In this document: positions 7,141 to 14,821 of the stretch, piece after piece
How positions within the stretch are numbered: the stretch's first letter is position 1
Layout: each line of letters begins with the position of its first letter
NCBI GenBank assembly: GCA_035708065.1
Contig: DASSTC010000045.1
Coordinates: forward strand, 1 to 18,769
Reading direction: 5' to 3'
Source of the DNA: JAICUY01 sp035708065
GTDB lineage: Bacteria > Chloroflexota > Limnocylindria > QHBO01
Length of the DNA stretch: 18,769 bases
Position numbers and translations under genes: made by a program
Notes under the pieces: generated by a model
What the model saw: the letters and a program-made list of their open reading frames with translations, nothing else
What the model was told of the DNA's origin: nothing
Database searches by the model: none

Positions 7141-7171
7141 CTCGGCGGCGGCATTGGCTGCCGCCGCCGAG
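7141..7171 (-). terminator. Strong intercistronic hairpin between binding-protein and permease genes
   Basis: A perfect 13-bp inverted repeat, CTCGGCGGCGGCA and its complement, with a 5-base loop, lies 18 bp after the stop of the binding-protein gene. There is no U-run. In sugar ABC operons such hairpins protect the upstream mRNA or partly terminate, giving more binding protein than permease. That role is inferred here by analogy. Confidence 0.6.
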
Positions 7172-7189
7172 TGGGTACAGGTGCGCGGC

Positions 7190-8593
7190 CTACGACCCTG
7201 CGGAGTCGATGGCGTCCTGGGCGTCCTGCTGCGCGGCCTTCATCGCGTCTTCCGGCGTGGCGGAACCCGACAGCACCTGGTTGACACCGGCAGTCATCGC
7301 CGTCTGGAAGCCGGCCGCACCGGGGCTCGGCGCCGTGCCGAAGGCATTCTCCTGGTTGTCCAGGACGGCCTTCACCGCGGCCTCGAAGACCGGCATGCTG
7401 GAGAGGTCGACGTACTGATCGAAGATGATCTTGTCGGCGTCGCGGTTGCCGGTGTAGACGCCGGTCTGCGGCTTGTTCTTCGACTTGGCATCCTCGGCAC
7501 GCGCCTTGGCTGCCGCGACCCATGTGTCGGTGGCGACCATCGTGCTGGCCAATGCGCACGCCGCATCCGGGTTGTCGGTGCCCTTCACGATGGCCCAGGC
7601 GTTGCCGTCCTCGTAGGTGATCGGCTGGCCATCCTTGGTCATGAACGGCTTGACGGTGATGTCCACGTCAGGCGAGTTCTGGGCCAGGACGTTCAGGTAC
7701 CACTGCTCCATCGGCCACGCGCCGACCTGGTCGCTGGCGACCTGGTTCTTCGCGCCGAAGAAGTCCCACGTGTTGCGGAAGTCGAGCCACTTCGTCGGGT
7801 CGCCCTGCGCCTTGACGAGGTCGGTCGTGTACTTCACCGCGTCGATGGTCTGCTGCGAGTCGAGCTGCGAGGTCTTGCCGTCGTCGCTCATCACCGATCC
7901 GCCATCGGCCTTCACCCACAGGGGCAGGAACTCGGGGATCTTCGGATCGATGCCGATCCGGGTGATCTTGTCGCCATCCTTCTTCACCAGCTTCTGGTTG
8001 GCCTGGGCGATGGCATCCCAGTCACCCCAGTTCAAACTGTTGGGGTCGATCCCGGCGTCCTTGAAGGCCTTGTTGTTGATGATCCAGTTGCGCGTGTTGT
8101 AGAACTCCGGGAAGGCGTACATCTTGCCGTCGACGGTGACGTCGGCCTTCGCCGCGTCGTAGAAGACGCTCGTGTCGAATCCGGTCTTGGCGATGCAATC
8201 GTCGAGCGGCTCGAGCACACCCTGCGCGATGTACGTGCCGATCTTGTTGCGCGGCAGGTTGACGGCGTCGGGCTTGTCGCTGCCGGCGAGGGCGGCGAGG
8301 AACTTCTGGTCGTCGAAGCCGCTCTCCGAATAGGTCACCTTGACGTCCGGATACTTGTCCTTGAAGACGTCGGCCCGGGTCTTGGCGATGATGTCGCCGG
8401 TCTCGTACGCGAAGCCGTACGCGAAGATGTCACCGCTGGCGGTCAGCGGAGCCTGCGACTCGGCGGGCGCGGATCCGCTGGCCGGTGGGGCCACCGTGCT
8501 GCCGGTGGTGGGGCTGGCGCTGTTGCTCGCGTTCGGCCCGCAGGCAGCGAGAATCAGGACCAGCGAAACGAGAAGGGGTACGGCCCGGCGCAT
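7190..8593 (-). CDS. Extracellular solute-binding lipoprotein of a sugar ABC transporter (family 1)
   Basis: A 467-residue protein. The signal peptide MRRAVPLLVSLVLILAAC ends in a lipobox (LAAC, Cys18), followed by a Ser/Pro/Thr/Ala-rich linker to about residue 50, so it is tethered outside the membrane. The mature part has features of CUT1 sugar-binding proteins: a KYPDVKVTYSESG segment, PDAVNLP, YAFPEFYNTRNWIINNKAFKDAGID and a Trp-rich region (PLWVKADG, WPMEQWY). ATG at 8593 is chosen because GGAGG lies six bases upstream; an upstream in-frame TTG at 8680 would spoil the signal peptide. It is the first gene of the transporter operon. Ligand is unknown; neighbouring GH84 and GH-D enzymes suggest an oligosaccharide or glycoside. 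Confidence 0.93.
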   Translation of the reverse strand: MRRAVPLLVSLVLILAACGPNASNSASPTTGSTVAPPASGSAPAESQAPLTASGDIFAYGFAYETGDIIAKTRADVFKDKYPDVKVTYSESGFDDQKFLAALAGSDKPDAVNLPRNKIGTYIAQGVLEPLDDCIAKTGFDTSVFYDAAKADVTVDGKMYAFPEFYNTRNWIINNKAFKDAGIDPNSLNWGDWDAIAQANQKLVKKDGDKITRIGIDPKIPEFLPLWVKADGGSVMSDDGKTSQLDSQQTIDAVKYTTDLVKAQGDPTKWLDFRNTWDFFGAKNQVASDQVGAWPMEQWYLNVLAQNSPDVDITVKPFMTKDGQPITYEDGNAWAIVKGTDNPDAACALASTMVATDTWVAAAKARAEDAKSKNKPQTGVYTGNRDADKIIFDQYVDLSSMPVFEAAVKAVLDNQENAFGTAPSPGAAGFQTAMTAGVNQVLSGSATPEDAMKAAQQDAQDAIDSAGS

Positions 8594-8599
8594 GCATTT

Positions 8600-8604
8600 C
8601 CTCC
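8600..8604 (-). promoter_or_regulatory. Ribosome binding site of the solute-binding protein gene
   Basis: GGAGG on the minus strand, six bases before ATG 8593. It fixes that start over the upstream in-frame TTG. Confidence 0.85.
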
Positions 8605-8649
8605 AGCTGGGATGGTGACCGACGGGCGTCGGCCGGATGCACGGATCAT

Positions 8650-8693
8650 TAGCAATGCTATGCACTCTCGCCGACGCCAAGGCTGACTGTCAA
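8650..8693 (-). promoter_or_regulatory. Candidate promoter/operator region of the transporter operon
   Basis: On the minus strand a perfect -35 hexamer TTGACA (8688-8693) lies in the 212-bp gap before the binding-protein gene. No good -10 box is found 16-18 bp downstream, so the promoter is only partly supported. Further downstream, TAGCAATGCTA (8650-8660) is a perfect dyad with one central base and could be a repressor site. The rest of the gap (8694-8805) shows nothing recognisable. Confidence 0.35.
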
Positions 8694-8805
8694 CCTTTTG
8701 CGAGCCGATGAGCAGAAGACGTGCCATGGCCCACGTTGGCTGAACGGGTCGCACCGCAACGGTCGGCTCCAGGCGTCCAATGATGGGCTGAACATCGGTC
8801 GGCGC

Positions 8806-9291
8806 TCAGAGGCGCGTCGGAACGCGGCTGGGCGGCGCGTCGCCGGCGCCGACCGGGATCGGATGGCGCGACCCCTTGCGTGTGCGCCGTCGCGACGCGC
8901 CGTATGAGAAGAAGTCGTCGACCGAGTACTGATCGGTGCGCTGCCATACCTCGGCGACCTTGCCGCCCTGGATGCGAAAGACGAGCGCCTCGATCACGTC
9001 GAGGTTGAAGCTGTCGCGCTCGGCCGTGACGCGCTGCCAGGCGACGGCATGCTGATCGCTGGCCATCACGTCGCTGATCTCCAGCCGGAGCGTCCCGTCG
9101 CTGAGCCCCTGCTGCCGGCCGAACAGCGCGAGCAGCCCGGGCAGGCCCCGATACTCGCCGGCCAGCGGGCCGTCGCCCGGCACGTGCCAGACGACATCAT
9201 CGGCGAAGGCGGTGCTGAACGTCGCGAGGTCGCCACGCAGCAGCGAGTCGAGCGCGGTGCGCACGAGCCGGGCGTTTCGATGTTCGGCCAC
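8806..9291 (-). CDS. SnoaL/NTF2-like domain protein
   Basis: A 161-residue protein with the cone-like SnoaL/NTF2 signature: an N-terminal helix (ARLVRTALDSLLRGDLATFSTAFADDVVWHVPG), GPLAGEYRGLPGLLALF, and strands ending in ALVFRIQGGKVAEVWQRTDQ. These small domains serve as polyketide cyclases, isomerases or ligand binders; no function can be assigned. The GTG start at 9291 is chosen because AAGGAGG lies just upstream. The frame is open for another 37 residues toward 9402, but that part resembles no SnoaL N-terminus. A basic, Pro-rich tail of about 30 residues follows the domain. It is cotransported in direction with the transporter genes (212-bp gap) and diverges from the double-MBL operon. 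Confidence 0.75.
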   Translation of the reverse strand: MAEHRNARLVRTALDSLLRGDLATFSTAFADDVVWHVPGDGPLAGEYRGLPGLLALFGRQQGLSDGTLRLEISDVMASDQHAVAWQRVTAERDSFNLDVIEALVFRIQGGKVAEVWQRTDQYSVDDFFSYGASRRRTRKGSRHPIPVGAGDAPPSRVPTRL

Positions 9292-9294
9292 GCT

Positions 9295-9301
9295 CCTCCT
9301 T
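9295..9301 (-). promoter_or_regulatory. Ribosome binding site of the SnoaL-like gene
   Basis: AAGGAGG on the minus strand lies three bases before GTG 9291. It is the best such site in the region and decides the start over upstream in-frame codons. Confidence 0.65.
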
Positions 9302-9414
9302 CCTGCTGCCGTCTCCGATGGAGCGCGAGCAGCGCGCAGCACGCAGTCACTCGGCGATGGATGCCGGGGTGTCGGCGTACGGGATAGCACGGCATGTGCC
9401 ACTTGTCACCGGCT

Positions 9415-9424
9415 CAAGCGCTTG
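9415..9424. promoter_or_regulatory. Candidate LacI-type operator in divergent intergenic region
   Basis: CAAGCGCTTG is a perfect 10-bp palindrome with the central AAGCGCTT core seen in many LacI-family operators, which have a central CG. It lies between the divergent SnoaL-like and double-MBL genes, about 40 bp upstream of the MBL -10 box. The match is short, so chance is possible. No LacI regulator gene is in the window. Confidence 0.4.
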
Positions 9425-9462
9425 CTTGCGCGCCGAAGTGGCTCTCCTCCGGAGGGAGACGG

Positions 9463-9468
9463 TAGACT
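9463..9468 (+). promoter_or_regulatory. -10 box of the double-MBL / GH84 / FGGY kinase operon
   Basis: TAGACT fits TANNNT. It ends 11 bases before ATG 9480, which would leave a leader of only a few bases. GGAGGG (9451-9456) lies too far from the start to act as a Shine-Dalgarno. Confidence 0.4.
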
Positions 9469-9479
9469 CGGATTCCGGA

Positions 9480-11372
9480 ATGGATGCCCCGCCCCTTCCT
9501 CGCATCGAGGAGCTCTCCCCGAACCTCTACCTGCTTCGGGATACCTGCAACGTCTACCTGGTCCGCAGCGGGCGGGCGGGCATCTGCATCGACTTCGGCT
9601 CCGGGCTCATCCTCGACCGTCTCGACGAGCTCGGCATCGACCATCTCGCCGCGGTGCTGATGACTCATCACCACCGTGACCAGGCGCAGGGGCTGCCCCG
9701 TGCCGTTGCGGCAGGCATCCCGATTCACGTCCCGCCGGTCGAGCGCGACCTCTTCGCGCACGTCGACGTGCACTGGGAATCGCGCGAGATCGCGAAGAAC
9801 TACAACACGCGCCAGGACCGCTTCTCGCTCGTCGAGGACGTGCCGATCGCCGGCGTCCACGCGGAGTACCGCACGGCCACGTTCGCCGGCATCGACGTCG
9901 ACGTGCTGCCGACCCCGGGGCATACCGTCGGCTCGGACACGATCCTGGCGACCGTCGATGGCCGGCGCATCGCCTTCAGCGGCGATCTCATCGCCGGACC
10001 GGGCAAGGTCTGGTCGCTGGCCGCGACCCAGTGGTCGTACAACGGCGGCGAGGGCATCGGCGCATCCATCCTGTCGGCTGTCAGCCTGCGCGAACGCGAG
10101 CCGGACGTGCTGCTGCCATCGCACGGCGAGCCGATGCACGACCCGGCCACGGCGCTCGACCTGCTGATCGAGCGACTCGGCGACCTGCGCGGCTTCCGGC
10201 TGCAGGCGGGGTCGCCGTTCGGCACGCACATCGAGGAGCCGTTCAGCCGCATCACCCCACACCTGCTCATGAACCGCACCAGCAACGCGAACTCGTACGT
10301 GCTGCTCTCCGAGAGCGGCAACGCGCTGATCATCGACTATGGCTACGACTTCAGCACCGGGCTCGCCGCCGGCGACGACCGATCCGCCCGCCGCCCGTGG
10401 CTCTACACCGTGCCCACGCTCAAGCGCGACCACGGAGTGACGCGGATCGACGTCGCCATTCCGACGCACTACCACGACGACCACGTGGCCGGCTTCAACC
10501 TGCTTCGCGAGGTCGAGGGCACGCAGGTGTGGGCGGCCGAGAATTTCAGCGACGTCCTCGAGCATCCGATGCGCTACGACCTGCCCTGCCTGTGGTTCGA
10601 TCCGATCCCGGTGGACCGCTCGCTGCCGCTCGACGTGCCGGTGACCTGGGAGGAGTACCAGATCACGCTGCATGCGTTGCCGGGGCACACCCACTACGCC
10701 GTGGCGATCGAATTCGAGGTCGACGGCAAACGGGTCATGGCCCTCGGCGACCAGATCCACGAGGAAGGCTGGCTGGCCTACCTCTTCCACCAGGAGATGA
10801 GCCTCGGGGGCAAGCCGATCACCTCCCTGCCGCCGCCCAAGGTCCTGAACTACGTCTACCAGAATGGCTTCCAGCTCGGTGACTATCGCGAGACCGCCGA
10901 GCTCTACCTGCGCGTCAAGCCGCAGGTCCTGCTCTTCGGCCACTGGCCGCCCGCGACATCGGTGACGACCGAATACCTCGAGCAGCTGCGCGATCGCGGC
11001 GCTCGCCTGGAGGCGCTGCATCGCGACCTCCTTCCGCTTGACACCTTCGACGCCGATGCCGGCGGCACGACCGCCGTCATCCGTCCGTACCGCTCCGAGA
11101 TCGGTCCCGGCGAATTGCTGCCGCTCGAGGTCGCCTGCCGCAATCCGCTGCCCGGGGCGCAGGACGTCTCCATCGAGCTCCGGGTGCCGGAGGGCTGGTC
11201 GGTGCGTCCGGCGCGGGTGCAGGCCCGCATCGGTCCATCCGACTGGCATGTCGCCGGCTTCGAGGTCTGCGCGGGCTCAGGACCGATGCGCCGCGCACGC
11301 GTCACCGCCGATCTCACCGTCGGTTCGACGATGCTTGGCGAGCAGGCCGAGGCGCTCGTGACCGTCCGGTGA
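9480..11372 (+). CDS. Tandem (double) metallo-beta-lactamase-fold protein with C-terminal beta domain
   Basis: A 630-residue protein with two MBL units in series. Unit 1 (about 10-225): NVYLVRSG, DFGSG, H63-x-H65-x-D67-Q68 (motif 2 with Gln in place of the last His), GHT with His148, SGDLI with Asp169, and PSHGEP with His215. Unit 2 (about 265-500): NSYVLLSESG, DYGYD, a complete H330-x-H332-x-D334-H335, GHTH with His403, LGDQ with Asp424, and FGHW with His488. A C-terminal part (about 530-630; GELLPLEVACRNPLP, VPEGWSV) resembles an NEW3-like beta sandwich. The ATG start at 9480 sits directly before unit 1; the frame is open upstream but that stretch is not MBL-like. No signal peptide. It overlaps the GH84 gene by four bases (GTGA). 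The hydrolase substrate is unknown. Confidence 0.88.
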   Translation: MDAPPLPRIEELSPNLYLLRDTCNVYLVRSGRAGICIDFGSGLILDRLDELGIDHLAAVLMTHHHRDQAQGLPRAVAAGIPIHVPPVERDLFAHVDVHWESREIAKNYNTRQDRFSLVEDVPIAGVHAEYRTATFAGIDVDVLPTPGHTVGSDTILATVDGRRIAFSGDLIAGPGKVWSLAATQWSYNGGEGIGASILSAVSLREREPDVLLPSHGEPMHDPATALDLLIERLGDLRGFRLQAGSPFGTHIEEPFSRITPHLLMNRTSNANSYVLLSESGNALIIDYGYDFSTGLAAGDDRSARRPWLYTVPTLKRDHGVTRIDVAIPTHYHDDHVAGFNLLREVEGTQVWAAENFSDVLEHPMRYDLPCLWFDPIPVDRSLPLDVPVTWEEYQITLHALPGHTHYAVAIEFEVDGKRVMALGDQIHEEGWLAYLFHQEMSLGGKPITSLPPPKVLNYVYQNGFQLGDYRETAELYLRVKPQVLLFGHWPPATSVTTEYLEQLRDRGARLEALHRDLLPLDTFDADAGGTTAVIRPYRSEIGPGELLPLEVACRNPLPGAQDVSIELRVPEGWSVRPARVQARIGPSDWHVAGFEVCAGSGPMRRARVTADLTVGSTMLGEQAEALVTVR

Positions 11373-12766
11373 GTGGCCCGATCCTCGGCGTGATCGAGGG
11401 CTTCTACGGCCCGCCGTGGACGTGGCAGGAGCGCGACCGGATGGTCGACTTCATGGCGGCCCACCGCTACAACCTGTATGTCCACGCGCCGAAGGACGAC
11501 GCGATGCATCGGACATCGTGGCGCGACCGTTACCTGCCCGAGGAGCTGCGCACGTTCGGCCGCCTGGCGCGCCACTGCGCCACGAAGGGCATCGAGTTCG
11601 TGTACGGCATCAGTCCGATCGACATCGTGCGTCGCGACACGGGCGATTTCGACGTGCTGAACGAGAAAGTGGGACAGGTGCAGGCGCTCGGCGTGCGCAG
11701 CTTCTGCCTGTTGCTCGACGACCTGCCCGGCGGCCTGCCTGACGAAGCAGTCGCGCGTGCGCGCGTGGCGGAGGTCCAGGCCGGGCTTGCGAACCGGCTG
11801 CTGCGCCGGCTCGCCGCCAAGGGCGAGACGCGCCTGATCTTCACGCCGACCGAGTACTGCGGCACCGGTGACTCCGCGTACCTGCGCGCGCTTGGCGAGA
11901 AGCTGTCGGCCGAGATCGAGGTGTTCTGGACCGGGCCGCAGGTCTGCTCCCACACGATCAGCGCCGGCGATCTGCGCGCGGTGACGAAGTCCCTGCGGCG
12001 CCGGCCGCTCATCTGGGACAACTACCCGGTCAACGACGGGGAGATGCGCCACGACCCGCACATCCGTCCCTACCAGGGACGCGGCGCCGACCTGCCCTCA
12101 GCGGTGGCGGGGATCGTCGCGAACCCGGCGATCGAGGCCGAGGCGTCGAAGATCGCGCTGCACACGATCGCCGCGTACTGGGCCGACCCGGCCTCCTATG
12201 ACCCGGAGCGCGCGTGGACGACGGCGCTCGACGAGCTGACCCAGACCCCCGCTGGCGCCAACGCGCTGCGGATCCTGGGCAATCTCACCCGGCGGTCGCC
12301 GATCGAGCCCGGCGCGCACCGCCGGCAGCTGCCGGCCTTCGCCACGTTCTGGGAGCGCTGGGAGAACGGAGCGGTCCGGTCCCGACGCGCGGCGATCGTC
12401 CAGCTCCGCCGCGAGATCGAGCGCTTCGCGGCCGCCGGCCAGCTGATCCGCACGGGCCTGCCCAACCGGCCGCTGCGCCACGACCTCGGGCCGTGGGCGC
12501 GCAAGCTGCTCACCTGGTGCGAGGCGCTGCGCCAGGCGGTCGAGGTCCTGACCATTGCGCTCGATGACCCGGCGCCTGGCGCGATCGAGGCGCAGCGCCG
12601 CATCGCCCTGGCGCGGCTGACCGCCGCGCGCCGCGACGTCTACCGCGTCGCCGAGCGGCCGTTCGAGGCGTTCGTGCGACAGTGCCTGTGGGAGGCGGCC
12701 GCGCTCGTCGAGCGCCGTGAAGCCGGGTTGCACGCCGGCCCGCTGCGGTCCGAGGCTGTCTCCTGA
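11369..12766 (+). CDS. GH84 beta-N-acetylglucosaminidase (O-GlcNAcase / NagJ-like)
   Basis: A 465-residue protein with the GH84 TIM barrel from its first residues: GVIEGFYGPPW (7-17), YVHAPKDD (37-44), the catalytic pair LLDDLP (Asp117, Asp118), FTPTEYCG, VFWTGPQVCSHTI and LIWDNYPVND. In GH84 the two aspartates act in substrate-assisted hydrolysis of terminal beta-GlcNAc. A helical, Arg-rich C-terminal half follows, as in other bacterial members. There is no signal peptide, unlike many secreted family members, so a cytoplasmic role on imported GlcNAc-containing glycosides is inferred. The GTG start at 11369 overlaps the MBL stop (GTGA), and the gene's own TGA overlaps the apparent CTG start of the kinase. 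It is therefore the middle gene of a tightly coupled three-gene operon. Confidence 0.92.
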   Translation: MSGPILGVIEGFYGPPWTWQERDRMVDFMAAHRYNLYVHAPKDDAMHRTSWRDRYLPEELRTFGRLARHCATKGIEFVYGISPIDIVRRDTGDFDVLNEKVGQVQALGVRSFCLLLDDLPGGLPDEAVARARVAEVQAGLANRLLRRLAAKGETRLIFTPTEYCGTGDSAYLRALGEKLSAEIEVFWTGPQVCSHTISAGDLRAVTKSLRRRPLIWDNYPVNDGEMRHDPHIRPYQGRGADLPSAVAGIVANPAIEAEASKIALHTIAAYWADPASYDPERAWTTALDELTQTPAGANALRILGNLTRRSPIEPGAHRRQLPAFATFWERWENGAVRSRRAAIVQLRREIERFAAAGQLIRTGLPNRPLRHDLGPWARKLLTWCEALRQAVEVLTIALDDPAPGAIEAQRRIALARLTAARRDVYRVAERPFEAFVRQCLWEAAALVERREAGLHAGPLRSEAVS

Positions 12767-14208
12767 CCTCCTTCCTGGGCGTCGACCTCGGCACCGGGCG
12801 CTGCAAAGCGGTGCTGGTCGCCCCGGACGGCACGATCCTGCGCGTCGCGCGCCGCCCGACGCCGCTGCGCCATTCGCGCGAGGGGAGCGAGCTCGACCCC
12901 GACGAGCTGGTGGCCACCGCCGCGGCGGTCATCCGTGAGTGCGTCGATGGCGTCGATGACGTGGCGGGCGTCGGCGTGGCGAGCATGGCCGAGTCGGGCG
13001 TCCCGCTCGACGCCTCGGGCCACGCCCTTGCGCCGATCATCGGCTGGTCCGACCGTCGCAGCGCCGAGGACGCGGAGGTGATCGCGTCGACGGTCGATGC
13101 GGCGCGCCTGTATCGCAGCACCGGCCTGCGCGCCGACGCGAAGTACACGCTTCCGAAGCTGCGCTGGCTCCGCCATCACCGCCCGGGACCGATGCGCCGG
13201 CTGACCGCCTGGGCCGGCGTCGCCGACCTGCTGGCGTTGCGCCTGACCGGCGTCCTGGGCACCGACGCCTCGCTTGCCTGCCGGACGCTCGCCTTCGACG
13301 TTCGGCAGCGGCGCTGGGACGCGGAGCTGCTGGCGCTCGCGGGCGTCTCGGTCGAGCAGATGCCGCCGGTGACGAGCGCCGGCGCGCCGGTCGGCCAGGT
13401 GACGGACGCCGGCGCGGCGCTGTCGGGCCTGCCCCGCGGCGTGCCGGTCGCAATCGCAGGGCACGATCACCTCGTCGGCGCCTTCGGCGCGGGGATCGAC
13501 GCGTCGGGCCGCGTCGCCGACTCGATGGGCACCGCCGAGGTGGCGATCCTGGTCCTCGACGAGCCGCGGCTCAGCGACCGGGCCCTCGAGGCTGGGCTGG
13601 CCGCGGGGATCGCCGCCGGGTCCGGGCGGCCGTACCTGCTCGGCAACCTGCCGGCGAGCGGTGCGCTACTGGAGTGGCTCCGCTCGTCGCTCCTCGCCGG
13701 CGCGGAGATCCCGCCGCCCGAGCGTGTTCCCAGCGGCCTCGTCGCGCTGCCATACCTCGGTGGGCGTGGGGCGCCCGATCTGGACCCGAGTGCATACGCC
13801 TCGATCGCCGGCCTGCGCAGTGACCATCGGCTGGGCGATGTCGGGGTGGCGCTGATGGAGGGTGCCGCGTGGCAGCTGCGCTGGATCGTCGAGACGCTCG
13901 CCGACGTCGCGGGGGAGCGTGTGGCCGACGTGACGCTGTTCGGCGGCGGTGCACGCAACGGAACCTGGGCGGCGATCAAGGCCAACGTCAACCCTTGGCC
14001 GACCCAACTCGCCGGCAGCAGCGAGGCGACCGGCGTCGGCGCGGCGATGATCGGGGCCATGGCCGCCGGCCATCCGCGGCCGCCGGTCGCGGCGGCGACG
14101 CGACTCGAGCGCATCGAACGGCTCGCCGCTGCCTACGACGAGCTGTATCGCGACCGATTCCTGCCGCTGGCATCGGCCTCCTGGTGGCCATCGGCGGCTG
14201 ATCGCTGA
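12763..14208 (+). CDS. FGGY-family carbohydrate kinase with apparent CTG start
   Basis: A 481-residue kinase. The ATP-binding phosphate motif FLGVDLGTGRCKAV lies at residues 4-17, so the start must be upstream of the first in-frame GTG (12811). Between the in-frame stop at 12718 and the motif there is no ATG, GTG or TTG. CTG at 12763 is the only near-cognate start, has GAGG seven bases upstream, and overlaps the GH84 stop as CTGA. Other motifs are MAESG, IIGWSDRR, AGHDHLVGAFGAG with the likely catalytic Asp, SMGTAE, and FGGGARNGTWAAIKANV. FGGY kinases phosphorylate sugars such as xylulose, fuculose, gluconate or glycerol. The substrate here is not evident; operon context suggests a sugar released by, or linked to, the GH84 product. 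Confidence 0.88.
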   Translation: MTSFLGVDLGTGRCKAVLVAPDGTILRVARRPTPLRHSREGSELDPDELVATAAAVIRECVDGVDDVAGVGVASMAESGVPLDASGHALAPIIGWSDRRSAEDAEVIASTVDAARLYRSTGLRADAKYTLPKLRWLRHHRPGPMRRLTAWAGVADLLALRLTGVLGTDASLACRTLAFDVRQRRWDAELLALAGVSVEQMPPVTSAGAPVGQVTDAGAALSGLPRGVPVAIAGHDHLVGAFGAGIDASGRVADSMGTAEVAILVLDEPRLSDRALEAGLAAGIAAGSGRPYLLGNLPASGALLEWLRSSLLAGAEIPPPERVPSGLVALPYLGGRGAPDLDPSAYASIAGLRSDHRLGDVGVALMEGAAWQLRWIVETLADVAGERVADVTLFGGGARNGTWAAIKANVNPWPTQLAGSSEATGVGAAMIGAMAAGHPRPPVAAATRLERIERLAAAYDELYRDRFLPLASASWWPSAADR

Positions 14209-14289
14209 GCGTCGCTACGTCATTCGCCGCAGCGGCGCTGTCGACCCGCGTCGGATGTGCCCGCTCGTGGACGGCTGCATCCTCGCGGC

Positions 14290-14787
14290 ATGGATCTCCT
14301 GCGATTCGTCCGACCCGCGTGGACCTCGCCGACTCGTTCGGCGGCGCCGCCGCGGGCCGAGCACCGGCTGCGTCGTGAGCCGGTCGTCTGGCTCGGCACG
14401 GTCGACGCCGATGGCCGGCCGCACCTGGTTCCGACCTGGTTCAGCTGGGACGGCGAGTCGCTGTGGATCTTCTCGAAGCCGCAGGCGGTGAAGGTGCGCA
14501 ACGTCCGCAGCGAGCCGCGGGTGACCCTGGCGGTCGGGGACGCGCTCGACGACTTCGACGTCCAGCTCATCGAGGCGGTCGCCGAGGTGACCGACGCTCG
14601 GACCGCCGAGCTGCTGCCGGCCAGCCACTGGACGAAGTACCGTCGTCTTCTGCGCGAGGCACGGATCTCGCGCCAGGAGTACATCGACACCTACTCCCAG
14701 CCGATCCGCATCCGCCCCACCCGCTTCCTGCCCTGGCACGGCCGCGGCCCGCGCTGGTCGAGCTCGCTGGCCGCTGCGTCGGCGTGA
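14290..14787 (+). CDS. PPOX-class split-barrel protein, probable F420- or flavin-dependent (Rv3369-like)
   Basis: A 165-residue protein. The split-barrel signature LRREPVVWLGTVDADGRPHLVPTWF starts near residue 29 and continues with WDGESLWIFSKPQAVKVRNVRSEPRVTL, as in the PPOX class typified by Rv3369, many members of which bind coenzyme F420. ATG 14290 is chosen because the domain begins soon after; GTG 14257 is an alternative adding 11 residues with no better ribosome site. The C-terminal 45 residues are Arg/Trp-rich and lie beyond the core domain. It follows the kinase by 81 bp, a gap containing the palindrome CGCCGCAGCGGCG (14225-14237), and may be transcribed separately. The reductase or oxidase substrate is unknown. 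Confidence 0.8.
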   Translation: MDLLRFVRPAWTSPTRSAAPPRAEHRLRREPVVWLGTVDADGRPHLVPTWFSWDGESLWIFSKPQAVKVRNVRSEPRVTLAVGDALDDFDVQLIEAVAEVTDARTAELLPASHWTKYRRLLREARISRQEYIDTYSQPIRIRPTRFLPWHGRGPRWSSSLAAASA

Positions 14788-14809
14788 GGCCTCCACCGAC
14801 ATCCGCGCG

Positions 14810-14815
14810 TACCAT
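14810..14815 (+). promoter_or_regulatory. -10 box for a leaderless GNAT transcript
   Basis: TACCAT fits TANNNT and ends six bases before the GTG start at 14822, the same spacing as for the glycosidase gene at 3194. No Shine-Dalgarno is present in the 34-bp gap. Confidence 0.55.
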
Positions 14816-14821
14816 CTGCCG

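Noticed and set aside
7154..8686. Plus-strand open frame of 510 codons opposite the solute-binding protein gene
   Set aside because: Antisense shadow with low complexity; the minus strand has a lipobox, a Shine-Dalgarno and family motifs.
9414..11249. Minus-strand open frame of 611 codons opposite the double-MBL gene
   Set aside because: Arg/Val/Gln-rich shadow of a clear gene with conserved metal ligands on the plus strand.
14225..14237. Palindrome CGCCGCAGCGGCG after the FGGY kinase as a terminator
   Set aside because: Short, no T-run, and such GC palindromes are frequent at this base composition; mentioned only in the neighbouring gene entry.
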